Shown here in pieces: positions 16,558 through 23,560 of a stretch of 30,822 bases of DNA (positions are counted from its first letter, which is position 1; each line of letters starts with the position of its first letter). The DNA lies in the NCBI GenBank assembly GCA_937919945.1, contig CALESY010000114.1:1-30822 (forward strand), read 5' to 3'. Made by a program: the position numbers and the translations under genes. Source of the DNA: an uncultured Chitinophagaceae bacterium. Lineage in GTDB: Bacteria; Bacteroidota; Bacteroidia; Chitinophagales; Chitinophagaceae. Below the pieces are notes generated by a model. That model saw only the letters and a list, made by a program, of their open reading frames with translations, did no database searches and was not told where the DNA came from.

Positions 16558-17589
16558 ATGACACCTAATAAAGAAGCCATCATTACAGAAATAAGTTTGG
16601 TTGCAAGTGCAATATTATCATATAAACCAAGCATATGGGAGCGAAATAGCTTTACTAATTATAACTTTTCTGAATTAATACAATACCATAACACTATTAC
16701 AGCATTATGTTCATTTTTAAACAAGATGCAAAAGGAAGAATACAGCGTGTTCAGTGATAATCAATTAAAATTTATTGCTAAACCTTTAGGAGCTATTCTT
16801 AAACAATATGAAAATATTTCAAATTATAATCTAGATAGTAGAGACTTTGCAGACAAGCATCATTATATAATAAGAGATTACATTACTATTTATGAAGAAA
16901 TTATAACTCATGCTTCACAAATAGTTGTTGTATCTATTCTTCAAAAAGGTTACATAAATAATGATTTATCTAAAACATTGGATGAAGCCAGTCGTGAATT
17001 AAGCACTATCAATCATCATAGAAAACAAACAAGTGAAGCATATAATGCTATTCATAAAAACATGATTGAATCAAATAAAATGTTGGATTCACTAAAAATT
17101 GCATTAGATAATATCGCAATTGTAAAATATAATTCAATTTTTGAGGAAGAGTCGAATAAAAATAGGATTGCATCATATTGGTGGTTAGGCACTATTGGGT
17201 TATTAATAGCATCCTTAATTTATTTTGCATTTTACATAATACATGACAAGAGCTTTAGTACTAATACTCATTCACTAATAGAAGTAATAAGTACTCGCGT
17301 TATTATAATTTCGTCCTTGTTTGTCGGTTTAAGTTTAAGCATCAAAAATTATAATGCACATAGGCACAATCAAACGATTAATAAGCACAGACAAAATGCG
17401 CTAAATACTTTTGAAACCTTTGTGAAATCTGCTAAGGGCGACACACAAATTGAACAAGCTATTTTATTGGAAGTAACGAGAACAATATTCGGAAATCAAG
17501 CTACTGGATTTACTTCAAATGAACATGATGTTGATTCAACCAATAGAGTTGTTGAAATAATTAAGAACATATCAAATGTAAAGCAATGA
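16558..17589 (+). CDS. Unknown two-TM membrane protein, AT-rich cargo gene
   Basis: A 343-residue protein I cannot assign to a named family. The N-terminal ~200 residues are predicted largely helical and polar, with a coiled-coil-like stretch at ~140-190 (RELSTINHHRKQTSEAYNAI). Two membrane helices at ~206-228 (WWLGTIGLLIASLIYFAFYI) and ~240-262 form a hairpin. The cytosolic tail HRQNALNTFETFVKSAKGD ... AILLEVTRTIFGNQATGF looks conserved; I have the impression of similar tails in proteins from accessory and defence islands, which I cannot verify. The gene is far more AT-rich than the ATPase and primase genes beside it and is enclosed by mirror-image GTTCCA arrays, which suggests a separately acquired cargo. 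The ATG at 16558 is the first in the frame. Confidence 0.75.
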   Translation: MTPNKEAIITEISLVASAILSYKPSIWERNSFTNYNFSELIQYHNTITALCSFLNKMQKEEYSVFSDNQLKFIAKPLGAILKQYENISNYNLDSRDFADKHHYIIRDYITIYEEIITHASQIVVVSILQKGYINNDLSKTLDEASRELSTINHHRKQTSEAYNAIHKNMIESNKMLDSLKIALDNIAIVKYNSIFEEESNKNRIASYWWLGTIGLLIASLIYFAFYIIHDKSFSTNTHSLIEVISTRVIIISSLFVGLSLSIKNYNAHRHNQTINKHRQNALNTFETFVKSAKGDTQIEQAILLEVTRTIFGNQATGFTSNEHDVDSTNRVVEIIKNISNVKQ

Positions 17590-17604
17590 TACTTGTAAAT
17601 TCCT

Positions 17605-17703
17605 GTTCCATTGTTCCACTAAATATGTATAGAACATCTGGAACACTGGAACAAAACATTGTCTGTTCCACCGTACCAATTATAAATAATGGAACATTGG
17701 AAC
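17605..17703 (-). repeat. Right palindromic GTTCCA/TGGAAC array (two units, inverted relative to left)
   Basis: Unit 3 (17605-17652): GTTCCA at 17605 and 17613, then TAGAAC at 17630 and TGGAAC at 17639 and 17647. It is the mirror image of unit 2: both share TGGAACAATGGAACAG on the inner or outer arm and the TTCTA half-site. Unit 4 (17665-17703): GTTCCA at 17665, degenerate GTACCA at 17673, TGGAAC at 17690 and 17698. The two arrays flank the 343-residue gene as an inverted pair. Confidence 0.85.
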
Positions 17704-17718
17704 AAAACCCTCACCCCG

Positions 17719-17908
17719 TGAGATGGCTTCGTACCTCGCCATGACAGGAGCAAAGCCCAATAGTATTCGTCATTCCGACCATCGGGAGGAAACTCCTGAA
17801 AGATAGTGATGTAGCTCTTTTCTTCGGCAGTACATATGCGCAGGAGATACCTCTCTGCGTTCGGTATGACGACGTTTATGTGACTTTGCTTCGTGCCTCG
17901 CAATGACA
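17719..17908 (+). repeat. Dispersed extragenic repeat (GTKQS-type)
   Basis: Starts GTGAGATGGCTTCGTACCTC (17719) and ends CTTCGTGCCTCGCAATGACA (to 17908), two relatives of the same short repeat, with a CATTCCGACCATCGGGAGG segment between. The minus-strand translation begins MSLRGTKQSH, a string typical of spurious ORFs made from intergenic repeats. Related pieces occur at 14727, 19868 and, more weakly, near 15001 and 19615. Confidence 0.65.
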
Positions 17909-17938
17909 TATAATTTTAAAAAGTTTTATCTTAATACT

Positions 17939-18229
17939 ATGAATGTAGTACGCATCACCTTTATTCTCTACCTATTTGTACTGTACATAACAACGTTTCT
18001 GGCATGGGGTGGTTACAACCTTTACCCAATTGGTGTACAGATATATTATGCTATGCTTATTGGTATGTATGTATTGTATCCGCTGCACCTGTTCTTTTTT
18101 ATATACAGGTACAAAGCCATAAAACCATCTCCTTTTTTATTCCTTTACTACTTTATGAATATTGCTACACTCATTTACGTGGCAGGCTTTTCATTTATCA
18201 TGTATCTATTTTCTCATAAGTACGAATAA
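17939..18229 (+). CDS. Small hydrophobic membrane protein, unknown
   Basis: A 96-residue protein with three probable membrane helices: VVRITFILYLFVLYITTFL, a segment around YYAMLIGMYVLYPLHLFFFIY, and FLYYFMNIATLIYVAGFSFIMYLF. No family is recognised. A longer frame could begin at 17903, but that ATG lies in the tail of the dispersed repeat; the start at 17939 (MNVVRITF) is more likely. It is A/T-rich and ends 27 bp before the primase-like gene, so the two may be cotranscribed. A role is not evident. Confidence 0.6.
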   Translation: MNVVRITFILYLFVLYITTFLAWGGYNLYPIGVQIYYAMLIGMYVLYPLHLFFFIYRYKAIKPSPFLFLYYFMNIATLIYVAGFSFIMYLFSHKYE

Positions 18230-18256
18230 TCACCACACAACCAAACCAACACAACA

Positions 18257-19141
18257 ATGAAAACCTATCGTTACACACTACAGCCCTACAAGGGCAGGCA
18301 CACACGCTATACCTGTCCGCAATGTGGTACAAAGCAGTCTTTTGTACGCTATATAGATACCTATACGGGGCAACACTTGGGTACAGACATCGGGCGATGC
18401 AACAGAGAGCAGCAATGCGGCTATCATCAAAAGCCAACTGCTAAATCCCAACTGCTAAATCCTAAATCCGAATATCGACATACTACAAAGCAACATCGCA
18501 CACCTCAGCCATTATCGCATCATCGCATCGGCACATTGTCGCATACTACCCAACTCGCTGCTATCCATCAACAATCGCTCTGCTGTTATAACAACAATCA
18601 TCTGGTACAGTACCTGCTCCATACCTATGGCTTTGCGGCGGCAGAACGTGCGATAGATGATTACCGCATAGGCACGCATGACAACGATACAATATTCTGG
18701 CAAATAGATGCTGCCAACCGCATACGGGCTGGCAAGGTAATGGCGTACGACAAGCACACGGGCAAACGTATAAAAGACGGTACACCTGCCGTGCGTTGGG
18801 TACACAGCCTGCACAAGCTGCAAGGCTACGAGCTAAGGCAGTGTTTGTTTGGTGAGCATCTGCTGGCTACCGATACCCGACCAGTAGCCATAGCCGAGAG
18901 CGAGAAGACGGCACTGATAGCGGGCATACACCTGCCGCAATACCTGTGGCTGGCAACGGGTGGTGCGCACAATCTGCATGCAGACAGGTGTGGGGTGCTA
19001 CGCGGGCGGCGTGTAGTCCTCTTCCCCGATGCGGGCGTGTACGATAAATGGCTTGCCATAGCGCAGCATATACCCAACTGCACGGTTAGTAAAGTATTGT
19101 GCGGGTATGCAGATGGCAGCGATGTGGCAGATTATCTTTAG
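18257..19141 (+). CDS. DUF6371-type zinc-ribbon/Toprim primase-like protein
   Basis: A 294-residue protein. The N-terminal zinc ribbon has C20 and C23 (RYTCPQCGTKQ), C48 and C54 (IGRCNREQQCGYH). A basic, histidine-rich linker (~60-105) follows, then a DUF6371-like middle (DDYRIGTHDNDTIFWQID, ~134-151). The C-terminal Toprim-like half has PVAIAESEKTALIAG (E214/E216) and RRVVLFPDAG (D258), which matches the acidic metal-binding pattern of DnaG-type Toprim domains in mobile-element primases. It likely acts with the RecA-like ATPase in element replication; this is inference from the pairing. The linker DNA contains a 14-bp tandem duplication (18434-18461). The ATG at 18257 gives MKTYRYTLQPYKGRHTRYTC, the normal family start. 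Confidence 0.8.
   Translation: MKTYRYTLQPYKGRHTRYTCPQCGTKQSFVRYIDTYTGQHLGTDIGRCNREQQCGYHQKPTAKSQLLNPKSEYRHTTKQHRTPQPLSHHRIGTLSHTTQLAAIHQQSLCCYNNNHLVQYLLHTYGFAAAERAIDDYRIGTHDNDTIFWQIDAANRIRAGKVMAYDKHTGKRIKDGTPAVRWVHSLHKLQGYELRQCLFGEHLLATDTRPVAIAESEKTALIAGIHLPQYLWLATGGAHNLHADRCGVLRGRRVVLFPDAGVYDKWLAIAQHIPNCTVSKVLCGYADGSDVADYL
18434..18468 (+). repeat. 14-bp tandem duplication in the primase-like linker
   Basis: CCAACTGCTAAATC occurs twice in tandem (18434-18447, 18448-18461), followed by a partial third copy CTAAATC. The period is not a multiple of 3, so the copies encode different residues (QLLN versus TAKS). It lies in the low-complexity linker. Confidence 0.75.
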
Positions 19142-19188
19142 GGGTAGAGAGTGAGTGTAACACTGTTGAATTTAATACATTTGTAAGA

Positions 19189-19611
19189 ATGCGTTTCGGA
19201 ACAAAATCCATCATAATACATCTTACATGGGTTGTTTTATTATCAGCAGGTTACTGGCTTGCTACTAAACCAGATAGCTATTGGTGGCTTATTGTCGTTG
19301 TTGTGTTCATCATTATTGAAACACTTATTTTTTTCAAGACTATTTATTTCTCCGAAACTCAACTTAGGCTTACCAACGTGTTAATGCCGTTTAAACAAGA
19401 TGTAATTTTTAATCTGCAAGACATCACCTGTGTTGAATTAAGACACTTGTCTATGAATTATACTTACCCCAATAAAATTTTAATTATCAGCACAGATTCA
19501 AAAAAGACAAAGTTCTGGATCAACATCAATAAAAGAGAGGGTAAAGCATTAATGGATAAGTTGATGGCATTGGGTATAAGAGTTGTTTACCCCTTATACT
19601 CATTCGATTAA
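19189..19611 (+). CDS. Small membrane protein with PH-like domain, unknown
   Basis: A 140-residue protein. Two adjacent hydrophobic segments (IIHLTWVVLLSAGYWLA and WWLIVVVVFIIIETLIFF) are followed by a beta-rich cytosolic part (IYFSETQLRLTNVLMPFKQDVIFNLQDITCVEL ... KILIISTDSKKTKFWINI), the usual plan of bacterial PH-like membrane proteins. It is similar in plan, though not clearly in sequence, to the DUF6141-like protein at 8707-9231. A longer frame from 19099 overlaps the primase-like gene out of phase; the ATG at 19189 directly precedes TM1 and is preferred. TACATTTG at 19176-19183 fits a -7 box but lies only 5 nt before the ATG, so the mRNA would be leaderless if it is real. Confidence 0.65.
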   Translation: MRFGTKSIIIHLTWVVLLSAGYWLATKPDSYWWLIVVVVFIIIETLIFFKTIYFSETQLRLTNVLMPFKQDVIFNLQDITCVELRHLSMNYTYPNKILIISTDSKKTKFWININKREGKALMDKLMALGIRVVYPLYSFD

Positions 19612-19646
19612 AGCCTCTCCATGACAGGAGCAAGTAGTATTGTTTA

Positions 19647-19894
19647 GCTTGGCAGCACAGTAGTAATGCAGCAGCATCAAGGTAACAATCGGGCATTAGG
19701 CAGTCTTTAATGCCCGACAGCTTTTATTCATTGCATGTTTGTCTTTTTATTGGTATTCATGCTGCTTCGCGGTCTTTGTTTCTTTCTTTTGCTGCCAAAA
19801 GAAAGAAAGGAAGCGAAGGTATAGCAGCGCAGCAGTAAACCCGTGTAGGACAAACCACTCATTTAGTGAGATAGCTTCGTCCCTCGCCATGACG
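19647..19894 (-). repeat. Right long inverted repeat with two hairpins
   Basis: Reverse-complement partner of 14727-14974. Hairpin 2: TCGGGCATTA (19689-19698) with TAATGCCCGA (19708-19717). Hairpin 1: TTTCTTTCTTTT (19779-19790) with AAAAGAAAGAAA (19797-19808). Compared with the left copy, hairpin 1 lacks one A:T pair on both arms together, so pairing is kept. The remainder of 19612-19967 holds dispersed repeat fragments and no gene. Confidence 0.85.
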
Positions 19895-19967
19895 CGATAA
19901 TAATACATATCCCTCACCATTACACGAGAGGTATCATTACGCAGTATTTTCCGTAAATTCGTAACAG

Positions 19968-20789
19968 ATGAGCCTGTCTGTTTCGCATATAGCTATAAAG
20001 AAAGTAACAGCCGATACGGTGGCCGATACCAATGATGTACTGGCTACCGAAGAGCCGTTGGAAATACGCATCAACTATGGCAAGGCAGATGCACGGGTGC
20101 AAAAAAGCTTGTCGGTAACGATGCGCACACCGGGGGCAGATGCAGAGCTGGCAGTAGGCTTCCTGTTTACCGAGGGCATCATCAGGCAATACAGTGATGT
20201 AAAAGCAGCCTTTACCATACCCGATAATATAGTACAGGTAGTGTTGCAGGAAGATGTGGAGCTGGACCTTGCCAAGCTGGAAAGGCATTTCTACACCACA
20301 TCCAGCTGCGGGGTGTGTGGCAAGTCGTCTATCAGTGCCGTTAAAACGGTGTGCGATGTAGCAACAGGGGCAGATGCTTTGCAGTTTTCGGCATCGCTCA
20401 TCTATCAGCTACCCGATATGCTGCGCCGTCAGCAAGCCGTGTTCGACAGTACGGGCGGGCTGCATGCCTCCGCTTTGTTTGATGAAGCAGGCAATTTAAT
20501 TTTACTACGCGAAGATGTAGGTCGCCACAATGCGTTGGATAAACTGATAGGTGCTGCTTTGCAAACGGGTATCGTGCCGATGGATAAACACGTACTTTTG
20601 CTCAGTGGTCGTGCCAGTTTCGAGCTGATACAGAAGGCCGCTATGGCGGGCATCAGGGTGGTAGCGGCAGTAGGCGCACCATCGAGCCTTGCCGCAGAAA
20701 CGGCTGCAGAGTTTGGCATGACGTTGATAGGTTTTTTGCGTGGCGAACGCTTTAATATATATACAGGCAATCAAAGAGTACGATTATGA
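19968..20789 (+). CDS. fdhD: Formate dehydrogenase accessory sulfurtransferase FdhD
   Basis: A 273-residue cytosolic protein that transfers sulfur to the molybdenum cofactor of FdhF-type enzymes. The key cysteines are C114 and C117 in TTSSCGVCGKSS, the CxxC of the family. Other family marks are EEPLEIRINYG, DAELAVGFLFTEGII, STGGLHASALFD, LREDVGRHNALDKLIG and LLSGRASFELIQKAAMAGI. The length is normal. The stop overlaps the start of the next gene as ATGA (20786-20789), so the two are translationally coupled. The start at 19968 (MSLSVSHIAIKK) has no Shine-Dalgarno; TATTTTCC shortly upstream is only a weak -7 candidate. Confidence 0.96.
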   Translation: MSLSVSHIAIKKVTADTVADTNDVLATEEPLEIRINYGKADARVQKSLSVTMRTPGADAELAVGFLFTEGIIRQYSDVKAAFTIPDNIVQVVLQEDVELDLAKLERHFYTTSSCGVCGKSSISAVKTVCDVATGADALQFSASLIYQLPDMLRRQQAVFDSTGGLHASALFDEAGNLILLREDVGRHNALDKLIGAALQTGIVPMDKHVLLLSGRASFELIQKAAMAGIRVVAAVGAPSSLAAETAAEFGMTLIGFLRGERFNIYTGNQRVRL

Positions 20790-21169
20790 AATTGAGAATC
20801 AAAGGCAGCTCTGTCAGGATGCGTGTTACCAAAAGCGAGATGGACAAGTTTGCCAAAGAAGGGCTGGTAGAAGAGCTGGTAGAGTTTGGGCCTGCTACCC
20901 TCACCTACCGTTTACAGCGCAGCGATGCACCTACCATGCGTGCTACGTTTGCAGATAACACCCTCACCGTGTATATGCCCGCCGATAAGGCAGACGAATG
21001 GGCACGTACCGAAAAAGTAGGCTACGAGCATAATATGGATACGGGCGATGGTAAAAAGCTGTATCTTTTATTGGAGAAAGATTTTAAATGCCTGGACGAA
21101 ACACACGAAAACCAAGACGATAACTACGACAACCCCGCTGCTATACTTTACAATATGCAAAAGCAATGA
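20786..21169 (+). CDS. DUF7009-like small protein of the fdh operon
   Basis: A 127-residue soluble protein with no membrane segment. The sequence starts MKLRIKGSSVRMRVTKSEMD and contains LVEELVEFGPATLTYRLQRS, MRATFADNTLTVYMPADKADEW and KLYLLLEKDFKCLD. It fits the DUF7009 family as I recall it, which sits beside fdhD and FdhF/YdeP genes in Bacteroidota. The function is unknown; an accessory or chaperone role for the oxidoreductase is suggested only by its place. Both ends overlap the neighbours by ATGA (20786-20789 and 21166-21169), so three genes are translated as a chain. Confidence 0.8.
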   Translation: MKLRIKGSSVRMRVTKSEMDKFAKEGLVEELVEFGPATLTYRLQRSDAPTMRATFADNTLTVYMPADKADEWARTEKVGYEHNMDTGDGKKLYLLLEKDFKCLDETHENQDDNYDNPAAILYNMQKQ

Positions 21170-23493
21170 GCGAAGAACTGAACAAGCCACAGGGCGATGA
21201 TAAACCGAATGCCGAAAACCCGGAGGTGTTTACAGGCATCAAGTTTACGCATGTACACAATGCGGCAGCGGGCATACCTGCTGTTATATCCAGCATCAAG
21301 CATGTGTTTGGAGAGATGGGTGTGGCACGTGGGTTCAAAGCATTGGCAAAGCTCAATCAGAAAGACGGGTACGACTGCCCCGGCTGTGCATGGCCCGACC
21401 CTGACGACCATCGCTCGCCCATTGCAGAGTATTGTGAGAATGGCGCAAAAGCTATAGCCGAAGAAGCAACGACTAAAAAACTACATGCCGATTTCTTTGC
21501 CAAACATTCTGTAAAAGAACTGGCAGAGCTTGACGACTATCGTATAGGTAAAAAAGGGCGTGTGGCAGAGCCTATGTATCTGCCCAAAGGTGCTACGCAT
21601 TATCAACCCATCAGTTGGGATGCCGCATTTCAGAAAATAGCCGACCACCTCAATGCACTCGATAATCCTGACGAGGCAGTGTTTTATACATCTGGAAGAA
21701 CAAGTAACGAGGCTGCGTATCTCTATCAGCTATTTGTACGCGAGTATGGTACCAACAACCTGCCCGACTGCTCTAACATGTGCCACGAAAGCAGTGGTGT
21801 AGCATTGGGCGAAAGTCTGGGTATAGGTAAAGGCTCTGTAACGCTGGAAGATTTTTACAAGGCGGAAGTCATCATCATACTGGGGCAAAACCCGGGTACT
21901 AACCACCCACGTATGCTCAGTGCTTTACAAAAAGCAAAAGACAATGGCTGCACTATCATATCCGTCAACCCGCTACCCGAAACGGGCTTGATGGGTTTCA
22001 ACAATCCGCAAACGGTACGTGGTGTATTGGGTAGAAAGGCAGAGTTGACAGACATCTTTCTGCAAGTGAAGCTGAATGGCGATATGGCACTGCTCAAAGC
22101 CATTACCAAGCTGCTGATGGAAGAAGAAGCCAAAGCACCGGGTACTGTATTCGACCTCGATTTTATAGCCAAGCATACCACAGGCTACGAAGATTATCTG
22201 AACAACATAGCCAAATACAATCTGGAGCAACTGGCAACCGCTTGTGGTATATCGGTAGAGCAGATAAAACAAACAGCCGAAGTATTTAAGAATAAAAGTA
22301 AGATAATAGCCTGCTGGGCTATGGGGCTCACACAGCACAAAAACGCTGTTGATACCATTAAAGAAGTAGTAAACCTGCTGCTGCTGAAAGGCAGCATAGG
22401 CAAAGAGGGTGCAGGCACTTGCCCCGTACGCGGGCATAGCAATGTGCAGGGCGACAGGACGATGGGTATTTATGAAAAACCACCCAAGCCTTTCCTCGAT
22501 AAGCTGCAACAGGTATATGGTTTTGAACCACCACGCCATCATGGCTACGATGTGGTAGAGTGCATACATGCTATGCATCAGCGCAAGGCAAAAGTATTCA
22601 TTGCCATGGGTGGCAACTTCCTGTCTGCCACACCCGATACCGAATACACCGCAGAGGCATTGCGCCGTACCAAACTAACGGTACACGTATCTACCAAACT
22701 AAACCGCAGCCACCTGATAACGGGCGAAGAAGCACTGATACTACCCTGCCTCGGACGTAGCGATAAAGATGTGCTGAATGGTGAAGAGCAATTCATCAGT
22801 TGCGAAAACTCGATGGGTGTGGTGCAGATGAGTAAAGGCGGATTGAAACCCGTATCAGACCAATTGCTGAGTGAACCCGTGATAGTAGCCAGACTGGCAA
22901 AAGCCACACTGGGCAATCGCAGTAAGATAAACTGGGATTTGTATCTGGAACATTACGACTATATACGCAATGATATAGAATTGGTAATACCGGGCTTCGA
23001 TAGTTACAACCAACGTGTACGCCAGTTGGGTGGTTTTTATCTGCCCAACAATGCAAGGCAGGGAAAATTCAATGTCCTCACAACAGGCAAAGCACACTTC
23101 AACGTAGCCGATGTAATATTCCCTAAGTTGGAAACAGATGAGTACATGATGATGACCATCCGCAGCCACGACCAGTTTAACACCACCATCTACGGGCTCG
23201 ATGACCGCTATCGTGGTGTACTGAACGAGCGACGGGTGATATTCATGAACGAGAAAGATATTAACGAAGCAGGGCTGCAGGCAAATGATGTGGTTGACCT
23301 CTACAATTATCATGATGGTGTAGAACGTGTAGCACGCAAATTCCTCGTCATACCGTTCAGCATTCCCGAAAAGTGCACAGCTACCTACTTCCCCGAAACC
23401 AATGTATTAGTACCCATCAACAGTACGGCAGATAAGAGTAATACGCCGACATCAAAGATGGTGATACTTAAAATTCGTAAACACGTAGCCTGA
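21166..23493 (+). CDS. FdhF/YdeP-family molybdopterin oxidoreductase
   Basis: A 775-residue molybdenum bis-MGD enzyme. The N-terminal CPGC (71-74) and C90 are what remain of an iron-sulfur motif, as in the YdeP branch. The active-site region is DCSNMCHESSG with C206 in the position of the Mo-ligand Sec/Cys of formate dehydrogenase H. Further family marks are IILGQNPGTNHPRML, CWAMGLTQHKNAVDTIKE, CPVRGHSNVQGDRTMG, and the C-terminal MGD-binding region IRSHDQFNTTIYGLDDRYRG. There is no Tat signal, so it acts in the cytosol. The substrate of this branch is not established; E. coli YdeP is linked to acid resistance, and formate oxidation should not be assumed. FdhD upstream would sulfurate its cofactor. 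Confidence 0.93.
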   Translation: MSEELNKPQGDDKPNAENPEVFTGIKFTHVHNAAAGIPAVISSIKHVFGEMGVARGFKALAKLNQKDGYDCPGCAWPDPDDHRSPIAEYCENGAKAIAEEATTKKLHADFFAKHSVKELAELDDYRIGKKGRVAEPMYLPKGATHYQPISWDAAFQKIADHLNALDNPDEAVFYTSGRTSNEAAYLYQLFVREYGTNNLPDCSNMCHESSGVALGESLGIGKGSVTLEDFYKAEVIIILGQNPGTNHPRMLSALQKAKDNGCTIISVNPLPETGLMGFNNPQTVRGVLGRKAELTDIFLQVKLNGDMALLKAITKLLMEEEAKAPGTVFDLDFIAKHTTGYEDYLNNIAKYNLEQLATACGISVEQIKQTAEVFKNKSKIIACWAMGLTQHKNAVDTIKEVVNLLLLKGSIGKEGAGTCPVRGHSNVQGDRTMGIYEKPPKPFLDKLQQVYGFEPPRHHGYDVVECIHAMHQRKAKVFIAMGGNFLSATPDTEYTAEALRRTKLTVHVSTKLNRSHLITGEEALILPCLGRSDKDVLNGEEQFISCENSMGVVQMSKGGLKPVSDQLLSEPVIVARLAKATLGNRSKINWDLYLEHYDYIRNDIELVIPGFDSYNQRVRQLGGFYLPNNARQGKFNVLTTGKAHFNVADVIFPKLETDEYMMMTIRSHDQFNTTIYGLDDRYRGVLNERRVIFMNEKDINEAGLQANDVVDLYNYHDGVERVARKFLVIPFSIPEKCTATYFPETNVLVPINSTADKSNTPTSKMVILKIRKHVA

Positions 23494-23521
23494 CGATAGG
23501 GGTAAATCGGGTTTTGGATGT

Positions 23522-23529
23522 TATATTTG
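23522..23529 (+). promoter_or_regulatory. Candidate -7 element before the acyltransferase gene
   Basis: TATATTTG matches TAnnTTTG exactly in the 67-bp gap after the oxidoreductase gene. No clear -33 TTTG at the expected distance. It would give a leader of ~27 nt before the TTG start at 23561. Confidence 0.4.
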
Positions 23530-23560
23530 TGACTTTACAAATAGAACAATTTCATATTTT

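Larger units (their letters stand above)
14727..19894. mobile_element. Putative integrated replicon-like island bounded by long inverted repeats
   Basis: A ~5.2-kb segment lies between two housekeeping-type units (ileS and the fdh operon) and is bounded by ~250-bp inverted repeats. It carries a RecA-like ATPase with HTH, a zinc-ribbon/Toprim protein, an AT-rich membrane-protein gene enclosed by palindromic arrays, two small membrane proteins and dispersed extragenic repeats. The helicase-like and primase-like pair is what small plasmids, phage satellites and integrative elements of Bacteroidota carry. No integrase, transposase, relaxase or obvious target-site duplication is visible, so it may be a remnant or be mobilised in trans, or the repeats may be independent insertions that happen to flank it. 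Confidence 0.45.

Noticed and set aside
16377..17703. CRISPR array
   Set aside because: Half-sites are 6 bp with 8-9 bp period and inverted within each unit; no constant repeat plus unique spacers and no cas genes.
17619..17909. 96-residue minus-strand frame beginning MSLRGTKQSH
   Set aside because: Made of the dispersed repeat and the GTTCCA array; typical spurious ORF from intergenic repeats.
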